Assembly: GCA_016870135.1 (NCBI GenBank) | Contig: VGCF01000017.1 | Coordinates: forward strand, 1 to 14,699 | Source of the DNA: Alphaproteobacteria bacterium | Lineage (GTDB): Bacteria > Pseudomonadota > Alphaproteobacteria > Holosporales > Holosporaceae | Reading direction: 5' to 3' | DNA: 14,699 nt | Program-made: the position numbers and the translations under genes | Part shown: piece by piece, positions 7,853 to 14,699 of the stretch | Layout: every line of letters begins with the position of its first letter | Numbering within the stretch: position 1 is the stretch's first letter | The notes under the pieces: generated by a model | The model's input: the letters and a program-made list of their open reading frames with translations, nothing else | The model's database searches: none | What the model was told of the DNA's origin: nothing

Positions 7853-8530
7853 TTATTTACAGAAATAATAGACGATTGTAAACAAACCTTCTGCAAAGCT
7901 GCCACCAGAGGCAGAGGATAATCCGTTGACCTGATCATTTAAATCCGACATGGGTTGATTGGTGGAATAGGTGGAAGAATCCCATGTCATGTCATTCCTT
8001 TCAGGGGCAGAGTCAATGGTAGGCGAACCCACATAATGCAACGTTGCCGCCAATTGTAAGGCGATGGTATCGCTCCAGTCATAGCGCAAACCAATGCCCA
8101 TGGATAATTGGCTGGTTGGGGAACAATCTTTGAACAATCCGGTCTCTGTCGGACGCCCCGCCCCAAGGGATATATAGCATTGGGCACGATTGTACCGTGC
8201 GCCAATTTCCAACACAGATGGAAAAAGTTTTGCGTTCAGTCCACTGGCATCATAAAATGCTTGGGATGCCGGGCCTAAACATGGATCTGAACTTAGACTG
8301 GAAAAATCCGCCCCCAGATGATCGGACTTTATGGCGCAATGGTACGTAATATTGTTGCAAAAGGATGACAAATGGGATATCCAAGATGCGCTTGACGCTG
8401 TTTTTTCATCATTGGCCTGAAAAGAGCTATAGGGATCACTGCCACAAACCGGTATACACAGCACAGAACAAAGGGCAAAAAACCGAAAAAAACAACGTGT
8501 AAACCAAAATGACAGCAATAGCCATGGCAT
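7853..8530 (-). CDS. Probable outer-membrane beta-strand protein, unknown function
   Basis: A 225-residue product with a hydrophobic, Phe/Trp/Cys-rich N-terminus (about 1-30), which looks like a signal peptide ending near PVCG. The rest shows amphipathic beta-hairpin patterns: VLEIGARYNRAQCYISLGAG, SMGIGLRYDW followed by ALQLAATLHYVG, and a final strand near LFTIVYYFCK. Such paired strands with aromatic girdles suggest a small beta-barrel, though the C-terminus is Lys rather than the usual aromatic residue. Cysteines are frequent for a secreted protein and could form disulfides. ATG 8530 is preferred because a promoter-like element lies just upstream; a TTG at 8593 is the in-frame alternative. 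I do not recognise the family, so the outer-membrane assignment is inference. Confidence 0.65.
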   Translation of the reverse strand: MPWLLLSFWFTRCFFRFFALCSVLCIPVCGSDPYSSFQANDEKTASSASWISHLSSFCNNITYHCAIKSDHLGADFSSLSSDPCLGPASQAFYDASGLNAKLFPSVLEIGARYNRAQCYISLGAGRPTETGLFKDCSPTSQLSMGIGLRYDWSDTIALQLAATLHYVGSPTIDSAPERNDMTWDSSTYSTNQPMSDLNDQVNGLSSASGGSFAEGLFTIVYYFCK

Positions 8531-8546
8531 ATAAAGCTGATCAAAC

Positions 8547-8574
8547 AAAATAATAATCTTTACCAATCTATCAA
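8547..8574 (-). promoter_or_regulatory. Possible promoter of the outer-membrane-like gene
   Basis: On the minus strand TTGATA (8574-8569, five of six to the -35 consensus) and TATTTT (8552-8547, four of six to the -10) are separated by 16 bases. Transcription would start a few bases before ATG 8530, giving a very short leader. This argues against the TTG start at 8593, which lies upstream of it. Confidence 0.4.
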
Positions 8575-8669
8575 ATAAGTGGGGGTATTCCAATGGTAAT
8601 CCCCGTGCGGTCCATACTCTGCCAAAAGATGGTTTTTAAAGCCACACCATCCTTTGCCCTCTTTTTCCA

Positions 8670-8698
8670 TTGAAAATGCGTGTTAAAACCCTTACAAT
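8670..8698 (+). promoter_or_regulatory. Promoter for maf-dacA
   Basis: TTGAAA at 8670-8675 and TACAAT at 8693-8698 are separated by exactly 17 bases. Each matches sigma70 consensus at five of six positions. This is one of the best promoters in the window. The predicted start is about 20 bases before the TTG start of maf. Confidence 0.7.
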
Positions 8699-8726
8699 AG
8701 GATGAATATGCACAGCATCCAAGCCC

Positions 8727-9356
8727 TTGACGTTCATTTTGGCCTCTCTATCGCCGTCACGGTTTGCGTTGTTAACACAATTGGGTGTTTCCTTTGACGT
8801 TCATGGCGCAAACATTGACGAAACGCCCATTGTCCGAGAGCGCCCCACCCCCTATGTGATGCGTATGGCTAGAGAAAAAGCTGAAAAAGTTTCAGAGTTG
8901 TTTCCCGATCGACCCATTTTGGCGGCCGATACGATCGTTGCAGTGGGAACACGTATTTTGCGCAAAGCACAAAGCAAACAAGAAGCACATGACCATTTGC
9001 GCCTGATTTCAGGTCGGAGGCATCGCGTATATACGGCGCTGGCCTTGCGTATGCCATCAGGGGCTTATTATACGAGACTTTGCGTAACCCATGTGGCGGT
9101 AAAAATTTTAGAAGCCGACGAAATAGATTTTTTCGTTCAATCAGAGGAGTGGCGCAATGTGGCCGTTTATCGCATAGAGGGCATCATGGGCATGTACATT
9201 CGTATGATTCGCGGGTTGTCGTCGACGGTTCAAGGATTGCCCCTGTGGGATGTGTACGCCCTGTTAAAGGGCCATGGGCTGTGGAATCCTTCATGCAGAA
9301 CGACGGCTGGGGAATTACCGACCCTATTATCGGCACGATCTTTATGGGTATGGTGA
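8727..9356 (+). CDS. maf: Maf-family nucleoside triphosphate pyrophosphatase
   Basis: Maf proteins hydrolyse non-canonical or modified nucleoside triphosphates to monophosphates and have been linked to septum inhibition. Visible motifs: LASLSPSR (5-12; the usual SPRR has lost one Arg), DETP (31-34), AADTIV with catalytic Asp 68, SGRRHRVYT (95-103), and a degenerate YRIEG...GLPLWDV block (149-176). The usual GKP element after the ADT motif reads RKAQSK here. The start is TTG at 8727. No in-frame ATG exists upstream before a TGA, and this start places the SPSR motif where the family has it. The 209 residues include a tail of about 20 that has no family match and overlaps the next gene. No clear Shine-Dalgarno is seen. 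A good promoter lies just upstream. Confidence 0.88.
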   Translation: MTFILASLSPSRFALLTQLGVSFDVHGANIDETPIVRERPTPYVMRMAREKAEKVSELFPDRPILAADTIVAVGTRILRKAQSKQEAHDHLRLISGRRHRVYTALALRMPSGAYYTRLCVTHVAVKILEADEIDFFVQSEEWRNVAVYRIEGIMGMYIRMIRGLSSTVQGLPLWDVYALLKGHGLWNPSCRTTAGELPTLLSARSLWVW

Positions 9357-10546
9357 GTCTGTTAGGCATTATTTGCTGCTTTTTTATGTTCGTTGGGCAC
9401 CTTCAAGGGGCGACTTATAGTGCGGTGATTACAGAGTTGAAAACAGGAAATGTGTTGGCGCAAAGTGATGCCCACACCCCAGTTTATCCGGCATCTTTGA
9501 CCAAATTAATGACGCTGTACATCTTGTTCCAATCCCTGGAACAAGGACGCATTCGCATGGACACCCTGTTTAAAGTATCCCCTTTTGCGGCCAGACAACC
9601 CCCATCCAAGTGGGGATTAAAGCCGGGATCTCGGATTTCCGTACGCCAATGCATTTTAACCCTTTCCGTAAAATCCTGTAATGATGTGGCCCATGTGGTA
9701 TCTGAAAACCTGTTCCAATCCACAAGATTATTTGTTCAAACCATGAATGCCACAGCATTAAAATTGGGCATGCTGAAAACCGTATTTCAAAATCCATCGG
9801 GGTGGCACCATCGATTTCAAAAGACTACAGCCCATGATATGGCAATCTTAATGCGCGCCATTTGCGTGAATTTCCCTCAATATGCTGGGTTTTTAGGTGT
9901 TCCCAGTATTCAAAAAGGCAATCATGTGGTGCGCAACACCAATAAATTATTAGGTCGTGTGCCGGGATTATATTTGGGAAAAACCGGATACACCAGTCCA
10001 TCGGGATACAATCTAGTAACGGTCACCAGTCGAAACAACCAGCCCATTGTGGTGGTTGTGATGGGGATGCCGTCTAAGATCCAACGGGATCAACTCATGG
10101 CCGCTTTGATTGAAACCTGTTACAAGGCCCCCCATCAGTTGCATTTGGCCATTGCTAAACCTCTGACCACGTTGTCCAAAACGCCCCACTTGGCTGTGGC
10201 TGGATTAGGCCAACCATGCAGAACAAAGTACGTCAAAATTAGAAAAATTGGAAAAATCGGGAAGAAAAAAAGCAAACGACCAACAGGCCTGATGTTAAAC
10301 AGACTGGGCCGTAAAATCGGAAAAAAGACCACGCCTGTCCTATGTTCCCGAACCATACTCCCACAGCAATCCAAGAAGCAAAAGACCGTAAAGGCGAGTA
10401 AAACGACAAAACAGAGCGCCTGGGCGAGTAACGCCATGGTCAGAAAAACCAAAGGTCGTGACTCTCGTAGAAAAGGGCGAAAAAGACAATCGCTGGTCAA
10501 ACGCCAGACAAAGCCATCGTCAGGCATCAGATCAAGACCATCGTGA
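9293..10546 (+). CDS. dacA: D-alanyl-D-alanine carboxypeptidase (PBP5/DacA type) with basic tail
   Basis: Trims the terminal D-Ala from peptidoglycan stem peptides outside the inner membrane. The serine-peptidase S11 motifs are intact: SLTK (nucleophile S68, K71), SCN (S128-N130) and KTG (K230-G232). A hydrophobic segment at about 11-35 would export or anchor the protein. ATG 9293 has GGA seven bases upstream and overlaps the end of maf by 64 bases. ATG 9344 or 9350 would give a shorter, more usual signal with less overlap. The C-terminus is odd. After about residue 310 the expected beta-rich domain and amphipathic anchor are absent. Instead there are about 107 residues, roughly one third Lys/Arg, with clusters such as KIGKKKSKR and RRKGRKR. 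The tail may bind anionic wall or membrane polymers (inference). It is probably co-transcribed with maf. Confidence 0.88.
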   Translation: MQNDGWGITDPIIGTIFMGMVSLLGIICCFFMFVGHLQGATYSAVITELKTGNVLAQSDAHTPVYPASLTKLMTLYILFQSLEQGRIRMDTLFKVSPFAARQPPSKWGLKPGSRISVRQCILTLSVKSCNDVAHVVSENLFQSTRLFVQTMNATALKLGMLKTVFQNPSGWHHRFQKTTAHDMAILMRAICVNFPQYAGFLGVPSIQKGNHVVRNTNKLLGRVPGLYLGKTGYTSPSGYNLVTVTSRNNQPIVVVVMGMPSKIQRDQLMAALIETCYKAPHQLHLAIAKPLTTLSKTPHLAVAGLGQPCRTKYVKIRKIGKIGKKKSKRPTGLMLNRLGRKIGKKTTPVLCSRTILPQQSKKQKTVKASKTTKQSAWASNAMVRKTKGRDSRRKGRKRQSLVKRQTKPSSGIRSRPS

Positions 10547-10577
10547 GAGCGCGATATCCCGAAGGTAAACTCCAGAT

Positions 10578-10610
10578 TGATGGGGTGTGCCATCGTCCCC
10601 CCCCCCATCA
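10578..10610. repeat. Inverted repeat with C10 run between convergent genes
   Basis: TGATGGGG (10578-10585) is the exact reverse complement of CCCCATCA (10603-10610), leaving a 17-base loop. A run of ten C at 10597-10606 overlaps the right arm. It lies between the ends of dacA and the opposing polyprenyl synthase gene. It could serve as a weak bidirectional terminator, but neither strand has a T tract after the stem. Confidence 0.4.
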
Positions 10611-10641
10611 TCATCCATCTTAGCGTTGTTATCTCCCCTGA

Positions 10642-11745
10642 TTAAAATGATCCCCACTGTAATACAGGTTGAATGACCTCTGCTGGCCATGATGCCACAG
10701 CTTGCGCCCCTTGGTCCTTGTACCATTGGGCCAATGCGTTTGTCTGGTTTACACCTTCTTGAAAAAGGGTTTGAATACGGTGCAGCTTATCCAATGTGGG
10801 GGAAAATGGTTTAGATCGAACCATAACGCTGAACCAGTTTGATCGTGGCGCCGAGGCAAAAGAGGCCGCCGTATTCCCCCCCCTCGGATCAATATCTTGC
10901 CCAGCGTGTGTCACCCCAGGATCAATATCATTTTGGATGCACACCATGTTTTGAACATCCAAAATCTCGCTCCATTGGGAAACCGAACACGATTGTCGAG
11001 TCAAAATCCAGGGCAAAGTGAATTTGTTTTGATAAAAATCGTGCCCAAAGTCCCAGGATTCAACAGGTGCCGCATATTCTGCTCCATCATCCTGTAATTG
11101 ATACGCCATCCCCATGGCATGACCAAAAGTCCTCAATGCATCCATCTCAGAATGACTCGCGCCAGCAATCATGGCCGCAGCTTGGGCTGAAACGGCGAAT
11201 AATTCTGCTGTTTTATACCCGATCATGGTCAAATAATCGTCTTGTCCTGCATCAGATTCCATAGAACAATCCATCATTTGGCCCTGGACCAGAGGTTTCA
11301 TCACCCCTTGCACCGTTTCCATCACACGCCTGTCTTGCAGCGTCAACACCAGAGAAAAGGCTTGGGCAACATACCAATCCCCACCCAAAATCGCCAAGGT
11401 GTTGCCGTAATCTTTGTGCATACAGGGTCGTTGCCTGCGCATCTCCCCTTGATCCAGCACATCATCATGCAACAAGGACGCCCAGTGCAGATATTCTATG
11501 ATGCACGCCAAACGGTGATGATCGGTTTGTATATTATCCAGCAATTGTGCGATAAAAAAGACCAACTGGGCCCGCAATTGTTTTCCTTTTCTGGCGGTAA
11601 TATCCCTAATGATGGGGTGCACCCCTTGGGCCTGTGCATTCAAGGTCTGGTCAATATGGTGGTATTTTTGTTGAAAATCCGCCCAAGACTCCCTATGTGC
11701 GAGATTAGAAAACAGAAAGGATTGCATCAGATTGGATGAGATCAT
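10642..11745 (-). CDS. ispB: Polyprenyl diphosphate synthase, diverged
   Basis: Trans-isoprenyl diphosphate synthases elongate farnesyl or geranylgeranyl diphosphate with isopentenyl diphosphate, for the quinone side chain or a carrier lipid. Visible features over 367 residues: GKQLRAQL (54-61, usual GKxxRP degenerate), the first aspartate-rich motif LLHDDVLD (D94, D95, D98) followed by MRRQRP, and a second motif YQLQDDGAEY in which the last Asp is Glu (D219, D220, E223). NKFTLP (240-245) replaces the usual GKxTLP. Between about residues 262 and 317 there is an unexpected Cys/Asp/Gly-rich insertion. It contains a repeated DIDPG/DIDPR element, and a G8 run (minus strand, 10883-10876) encodes part of it. 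The chain length made cannot be told. It is either a fast-evolving enzyme or one losing function. It is convergent with dacA and divergent from ftsQ. Confidence 0.75.
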   Translation of the reverse strand: MISSNLMQSFLFSNLAHRESWADFQQKYHHIDQTLNAQAQGVHPIIRDITARKGKQLRAQLVFFIAQLLDNIQTDHHRLACIIEYLHWASLLHDDVLDQGEMRRQRPCMHKDYGNTLAILGGDWYVAQAFSLVLTLQDRRVMETVQGVMKPLVQGQMMDCSMESDAGQDDYLTMIGYKTAELFAVSAQAAAMIAGASHSEMDALRTFGHAMGMAYQLQDDGAEYAAPVESWDFGHDFYQNKFTLPWILTRQSCSVSQWSEILDVQNMVCIQNDIDPGVTHAGQDIDPRGGNTAASFASAPRSNWFSVMVRSKPFSPTLDKLHRIQTLFQEGVNQTNALAQWYKDQGAQAVASWPAEVIQPVLQWGSF

Positions 11746-11784
11746 GATTATGGGTTCAGCCTAACCTGTTTTACCCCATATGCC

Positions 11785-11804
11785 TACCTGATGAAAGTCA
11801 GGTA
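11785..11804. repeat. Perfect short hairpin in the divergent leader
   Basis: TACCTGA (11785-11791) and its exact reverse complement TCAGGTA (11798-11804) flank a six-base loop. There is no T tract on either side, so it is not a standard terminator. It lies about 40 bases upstream of the polyprenyl synthase ATG on that gene's leader strand. It could be an operator or an RNA structure. Confidence 0.55.
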
Positions 11805-11973
11805 TCCATTGTCCTTGATCTTGTATCCAACAGCATAACGTGGTAACAGCGCGTCAATTGGGGAAAGCAAAATTCGTACGGCCTGATCCCGCCATTCTGC
11901 CCATCATCAATCCTGTGTTTTTTGGCTCTGACCACGAGGCGCATCGATGGCTGACATGCACTAATGCCAACGA

Positions 11974-12001
11974 TTCATATCAAAAACAGTAAAATTATAA
12001 T
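11974..12001 (+). promoter_or_regulatory. Probable ftsQ promoter
   Basis: A perfect -10 TATAAT at 11996-12001 is preceded at 16-base spacing by TTCATA (11974-11979), which matches the -35 consensus at four of six positions. The GTG start of ftsQ is 54 bases downstream of the -10. Transcription from here would cover the ftsQ-ftsA-ftsZ cluster. Confidence 0.55.
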
Positions 12002-12054
12002 CGAACTCTGTTTCATTGGCTCAGAGTGTGTCATGATTCTATTACAGTGTTTTC

Positions 12055-12756
12055 GTGTTTTTTGTTCTCTTGACGCGGTGGTTTTTCGTTTTTACAGCCA
12101 TCATTGGCAGCCTGGGGTGTATCGGATATTCCTATCGCCAGGTGGCAGCAGGTTTTTTAGGATTAGAATTACGAGAAATTATCGTCTTGGGTCAAAACCG
12201 TACCAGCCATCGATCCCTGTTTTGGGCTTTGCAAATGACCAAGGGAAACCATATGTGGGCCCAAAATCTGACGACCATGCATGCACGCCTGGAATCCTTG
12301 CCGTGGGTAAAATCGGCCTGTATTCAAAGACGTTTGCCCTGGACACTGGTCATTCATTTAGTGGAAAAAACACCCATGGCTATTTGGCAAAACGAGGGCA
12401 AAAAATGTGTGATTGATCAAAATGGAAAACCCATTGTGGGGGCTGTACCAAAAAAATTTGGCCACTTGATCGTTGTGACGGGAAAAGAAGCGCCAGATCA
12501 TGTGCGTTCCCTGCTGGATCAATTGCCGAAAATATCGAGTCTTCCCGCCATCAAGGGCGCCTGTTTTCTGCGCAGTCAGCGATGGGATTTATACCTGGAA
12601 AACGATATGCAGATTCAATTACCTGAACACAATCAGGGAAAAGCCTTGTCAAAGCTGTTACGATTTTGGCCGATACTGCACCATGCCAGTTTAATTGATT
12701 TAAGATTTCCTGATGCATTAATTTTCAAACCAAAAACCCCGTTACCAAGACCATGA
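12055..12756 (+). CDS. ftsQ: Cell division protein FtsQ
   Basis: A bitopic inner-membrane protein that links early and late divisome parts, with the bulk in the periplasm. The 233 residues are short for FtsQ. The cytoplasmic part is nearly absent: a hydrophobic helix starts within the first ten residues (about 9-30). A POTRA-like region follows (about 36-110), opening with LELREIIVLGQN, then LESLPWVKSACIQRRLPWTLVIHLVEKTPMAIW as its later part, and a FtsQ-type beta domain to the end. The start is GTG at 12055; a stop lies 19 bases upstream in frame and no ATG is available. TTG 12070 is an alternative. Identification also rests on position, since its stop overlaps the ftsA start by four bases (ATGA). 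Confidence 0.85.
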   Translation: MFFVLLTRWFFVFTAIIGSLGCIGYSYRQVAAGFLGLELREIIVLGQNRTSHRSLFWALQMTKGNHMWAQNLTTMHARLESLPWVKSACIQRRLPWTLVIHLVEKTPMAIWQNEGKKCVIDQNGKPIVGAVPKKFGHLIVVTGKEAPDHVRSLLDQLPKISSLPAIKGACFLRSQRWDLYLENDMQIQLPEHNQGKALSKLLRFWPILHHASLIDLRFPDALIFKPKTPLPRP

Positions 12757-13952
12757 AATTTTTATCCCGCTTTTATCACACTGCCATCGATTTAGGCAGC
12801 AGTCAACTGTCCTGTTGGTTGGGGCAAGAAAACGAATCAAAAGTACTGACCGTTTTGGGTACGGGACACATTGCATCCCGAGGATTATGGGGAGGGCAAT
12901 TAACCGATGTCACAGCATTAGAAGAATCACTGGTCCGCATTTTATACGATACAGAGCAGCAATCCAAGATTCAAATTCGCCATGCCACACTGGTACTAAA
13001 CGGGTCCTTTTTTATCTTTGAACGCTGTGTGTTAAAGACCCCTCTGAGGCAAGGCGTTGTAACGGATGGGGATATTCAAGCCATGACTTCCCAATTGCAC
13101 CACCCCCAGTACCACTGTGCCCAGATCATTCCTCTGGAATTTAAGGTGGATCAGCAAGAAAACATACGCGATCCCAGGGGCATTGTGGGAAAACAGCTGA
13201 CGGGTCAGTTTCATGGCATTTGGATGCATAAAGGGCGTTATGACACCATCATGTCGTGTTTGAAACGCTGTCAGGTTCAGGTTCAAAATGTTTTATTTTC
13301 TGGATGTGCCAGTGCCCTGTCCTGTCTCAGTCCCGACGAGCGAGAATTGGGGACATTGTTAATCGATTTGGGGGCCAGTACCACAAGTGCATCTGTATTC
13401 TTAAAAGGATTGTTTATGGATCAAATGACTGTACCTATGGGGGGACATTTGATTACCCAAGATATTGCCAAGGCCTTTGAAACATCCTTGCTGCATGCAG
13501 AGCGGTTGAAGATTCTTCATGGGGCGGCTCTGGTCACGCAAAGCGACCATCATGAAACCATTCCCGTGCCCGTGATGAACCATTGGGATGCCGAGTCCAG
13601 CAACCCTATTCCCCGCTCTGTATTAATTCGTGTGATTCAAAACCGGTCAGAAGAAATGCTGATTGTGTTGAAAAAACAAATGGATGCTTGCCCTTATTCT
13701 GGTGCTGTTCAGCGTATTGTTTTAACAGGTGGCGGTGCACAGCTGCCAGGACTGCGAGAATTGGTGCAAAGAATGTTTAATCGATCTGTGCGTCTGGCCC
13801 GCCCCGTTGCTCCAGAAAATGCGCCGAGGTATACCTCTGATCTTTCCGGAGTTATAGGGGGAATGATGCATCATGGGTTACCAAAAAACCCTTTGTTGGA
13901 TCCTCGTAAAAAAGATTTTGTTTTCTTTTCTTGGTTACGAAAAAAAATGTGA
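12753..13952 (+). CDS. ftsA: Cell division protein FtsA
   Basis: An actin-fold ATPase that tethers FtsZ filaments to the inner membrane. The 399 residues carry the phosphate-1 loop AIDLGSSQ (11-18), the phosphate-2 loop LLIDLGAST (D205) and the adenosine motif LTGGGAQLPG (G326-G328). The extreme C-terminus, about 386-399 (DFVFFSWLRKKM), is an amphipathic helix of the membrane-targeting type known in FtsA, with Phe/Trp on one face and Lys/Arg on the other. Its ATG overlaps the ftsQ stop as ATGA, so translation is probably coupled. A promoter-like element for ftsZ overlaps its last codons. Length and motif order are normal for the family. Confidence 0.93.
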   Translation: MKFLSRFYHTAIDLGSSQLSCWLGQENESKVLTVLGTGHIASRGLWGGQLTDVTALEESLVRILYDTEQQSKIQIRHATLVLNGSFFIFERCVLKTPLRQGVVTDGDIQAMTSQLHHPQYHCAQIIPLEFKVDQQENIRDPRGIVGKQLTGQFHGIWMHKGRYDTIMSCLKRCQVQVQNVLFSGCASALSCLSPDERELGTLLIDLGASTTSASVFLKGLFMDQMTVPMGGHLITQDIAKAFETSLLHAERLKILHGAALVTQSDHHETIPVPVMNHWDAESSNPIPRSVLIRVIQNRSEEMLIVLKKQMDACPYSGAVQRIVLTGGGAQLPGLRELVQRMFNRSVRLARPVAPENAPRYTSDLSGVIGGMMHHGLPKNPLLDPRKKDFVFFSWLRKKM

Positions 13953-13958
13953 TATAAT
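13931..13958 (+). promoter_or_regulatory. Possible internal promoter for ftsZ
   Basis: TTGGTT (13931-13936) lies in the end of ftsA and a perfect TATAAT (13953-13958) follows at 16-base spacing, immediately after the ftsA stop. It ends 31 bases before the ftsZ ATG. An extra ftsZ promoter is common in other bacteria because FtsZ is needed in excess over FtsA. Confidence 0.55.
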
Positions 13959-13989
13959 TGTAAATCATTAATGAGTAATAGAGTTTTGT

Positions 13990-14699
13990 ATGATAGGAAA
14001 TCACGAAAAGCGAGACGATTTGATCCATGAAACCAGCCTAGATCGCATTGTCCCAAGAATTGCGGTAATTGGTGTGGGCGGGGCCGGAGGAAATGCCGTG
14101 GACAACATGATTCGATCGGGGTTGCAAGGCGTCTCTTTTTTAGTATGCAATACGGATGCCCAAGCCTTGAGCCAATCTTTGTGCCCTGAAAACCAACGCA
14201 TTCGTTTGGGGTTTGGGGTGACCCAAGGGTTGGGCGCCGGATCATCACCAGAGGTCGGTCGTTTGGCAGCCGAGGAAAGCATTCAAGAAGTCATGCTCCA
14301 TTTAAAGGGTATTCATATGGTCTTTATTACGGCCGGTATGGGTGGAGGAACAGGTACAGGTGCGGGTCCTGTTATTGCAGCTTCGGCCAAAGAGCAAGGC
14401 ATTTTAACGGTGGGTGTGGTGACAAAGCCATTCCATTTTGAGGGGACACAACGTATGCGGGCGGCCGACAAAGGCATTGATGTAATTCGTGATTGTGTGG
14501 ATACCTTGTTGGTCATTCCCAATCAAAATCTATTTCGTTTGGCCACACAAAATACGACCTTTGTCGAGGCTTTTGCCATGGCTGACGATGTGTTGCATTC
14601 TGGTGTACGAACCTTTACGGACCTGATGATTAATCCAGGCTTGGTCAATTGTGACTTTGCGGATATTTGTACAGTGATGCGCAATACATCCGGTAAAAC
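13990..14699 (+). CDS. ftsZ: Cell division protein FtsZ (3' truncated)
   Basis: The tubulin-like GTPase that forms the Z ring at mid-cell. 236 codons are visible before the window ends. Residues 22-36 begin the nucleotide-binding fold (RIAVIGVGGAGGNAV), NTDAQAL lies at 54-60, the tubulin signature GGGTGTGAGP at 118-127 (usual AAP is AGP), and the T7 loop NCDFAD at 220-225. The catalytic aspartates D222 and D225 are present, although the family usually has NLDFAD. The start is ATG 13990, following a 37-base gap after ftsA; only a weak purine stretch precedes it. The N-terminal 20 residues are polar and variable, as usual. The C-terminal half, including the FtsA-binding peptide, is outside the window. 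Confidence 0.96.
   Translation, partial: MIGNHEKRDDLIHETSLDRIVPRIAVIGVGGAGGNAVDNMIRSGLQGVSFLVCNTDAQALSQSLCPENQRIRLGFGVTQGLGAGSSPEVGRLAAEESIQEVMLHLKGIHMVFITAGMGGGTGTGAGPVIAASAKEQGILTVGVVTKPFHFEGTQRMRAADKGIDVIRDCVDTLLVIPNQNLFRLATQNTTFVEAFAMADDVLHSGVRTFTDLMINPGLVNCDFADICTVMRNTSGK

Larger units (their letters stand above)
11746..12054. other. Gap of about 300 bases without a convincing gene
   Basis: This separates the divergent polyprenyl synthase and ftsQ. It holds a perfect hairpin (11785-11804) and a probable ftsQ promoter (11974-12001). A plus-strand frame is open from a GTG at 11840 to TAA at 11992 (50 residues) but lacks a Shine-Dalgarno, a recognisable motif and an ATG start. It might be a remnant of an older gene, since cell-wall genes such as murB or ddl often precede ftsQ; I see no sequence match to either. 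Confidence 0.5.

Noticed and set aside
9080..9292. Longer start for the carboxypeptidase, inside maf
   Set aside because: The extra Arg/His-rich residues are maf sequence in another frame and would bury the export signal.
11840..11992. Fifty-residue plus-strand frame starting at GTG as a gene
   Set aside because: It has no ribosome binding site and no recognisable motif, and an open frame of this length is expected by chance.
11946..12054. CtrA-type TTAA-N7-TTAA site upstream of ftsQ, and likewise at 13953-13989 upstream of ftsZ
   Set aside because: No pair of TTAA boxes at the required spacing is present in either region.

Overview
The window looks like chromosomal DNA from a Gram-negative, walled, dividing bacterium, most likely an alphaproteobacterium. 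The reasons are an AddA-type recombination helicase-nuclease of the alphaproteobacterial pattern, a compact ftsQ-ftsA-ftsZ division cluster, Sec-exported cell-wall enzymes and a probable outer-membrane protein. Several genes are shorter than or diverged from their families, base composition looks moderate rather than GC-rich, and Shine-Dalgarno sequences are mostly weak. That would suit a host-associated lineage such as the Holosporales, but this placement is inference and no marker here proves it. I see no tRNA, rRNA, CRISPR array, insertion sequence or phage gene.

Layout: (a) 1-484 holds the end of an unidentified + strand protein with an acidic Pro/Glu tail, whose reading frame stays open for 51 codons past its stop, followed by a good terminator and an AT-rich leader. 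(b) 485-1429 (+) is a secreted His/Gly/Ala-rich low-complexity protein with an 18-bp tandem repeat and a G8 tract; I do not recognise it. (c) 1471-5543 (-) is a dapA-addA operon joined by an ATGA overlap and closed by a terminator. (d) 5622-7802 (+) is a periplasmic soluble lytic transglycosylase, divergent from dapA across a short shared promoter region. (e) 7853-8530 (-) is a Cys-containing probable outer-membrane beta-strand protein. (f) 8727-10546 (+) is maf overlapping a D-Ala-D-Ala carboxypeptidase that ends in an unusual very basic tail, behind a good sigma70-type promoter. (g) 10642-11745 (-) is a diverged polyprenyl diphosphate synthase. (h) 11746-12054 is a roughly 300-base gap with a perfect hairpin and a likely promoter. 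(i) 12055-14699 (+) is ftsQ-ftsA-ftsZ, with ftsZ running off the window.

Many of the genes bear on the envelope. DapA feeds diaminopimelate to peptidoglycan, the polyprenyl synthase could make the carrier-lipid or quinone chain, the transglycosylase and carboxypeptidase remodel the wall, and FtsQ/A/Z place and build the septum. AddA is the exception, serving DNA double-strand break repair.

I did not find a convincing undescribed multi-gene system. The most unusual items are the His-rich secreted protein with a possible slippage switch, the carboxypeptidase's basic tail, the polyprenyl synthase insertion, and the open frame beyond the first stop codon.
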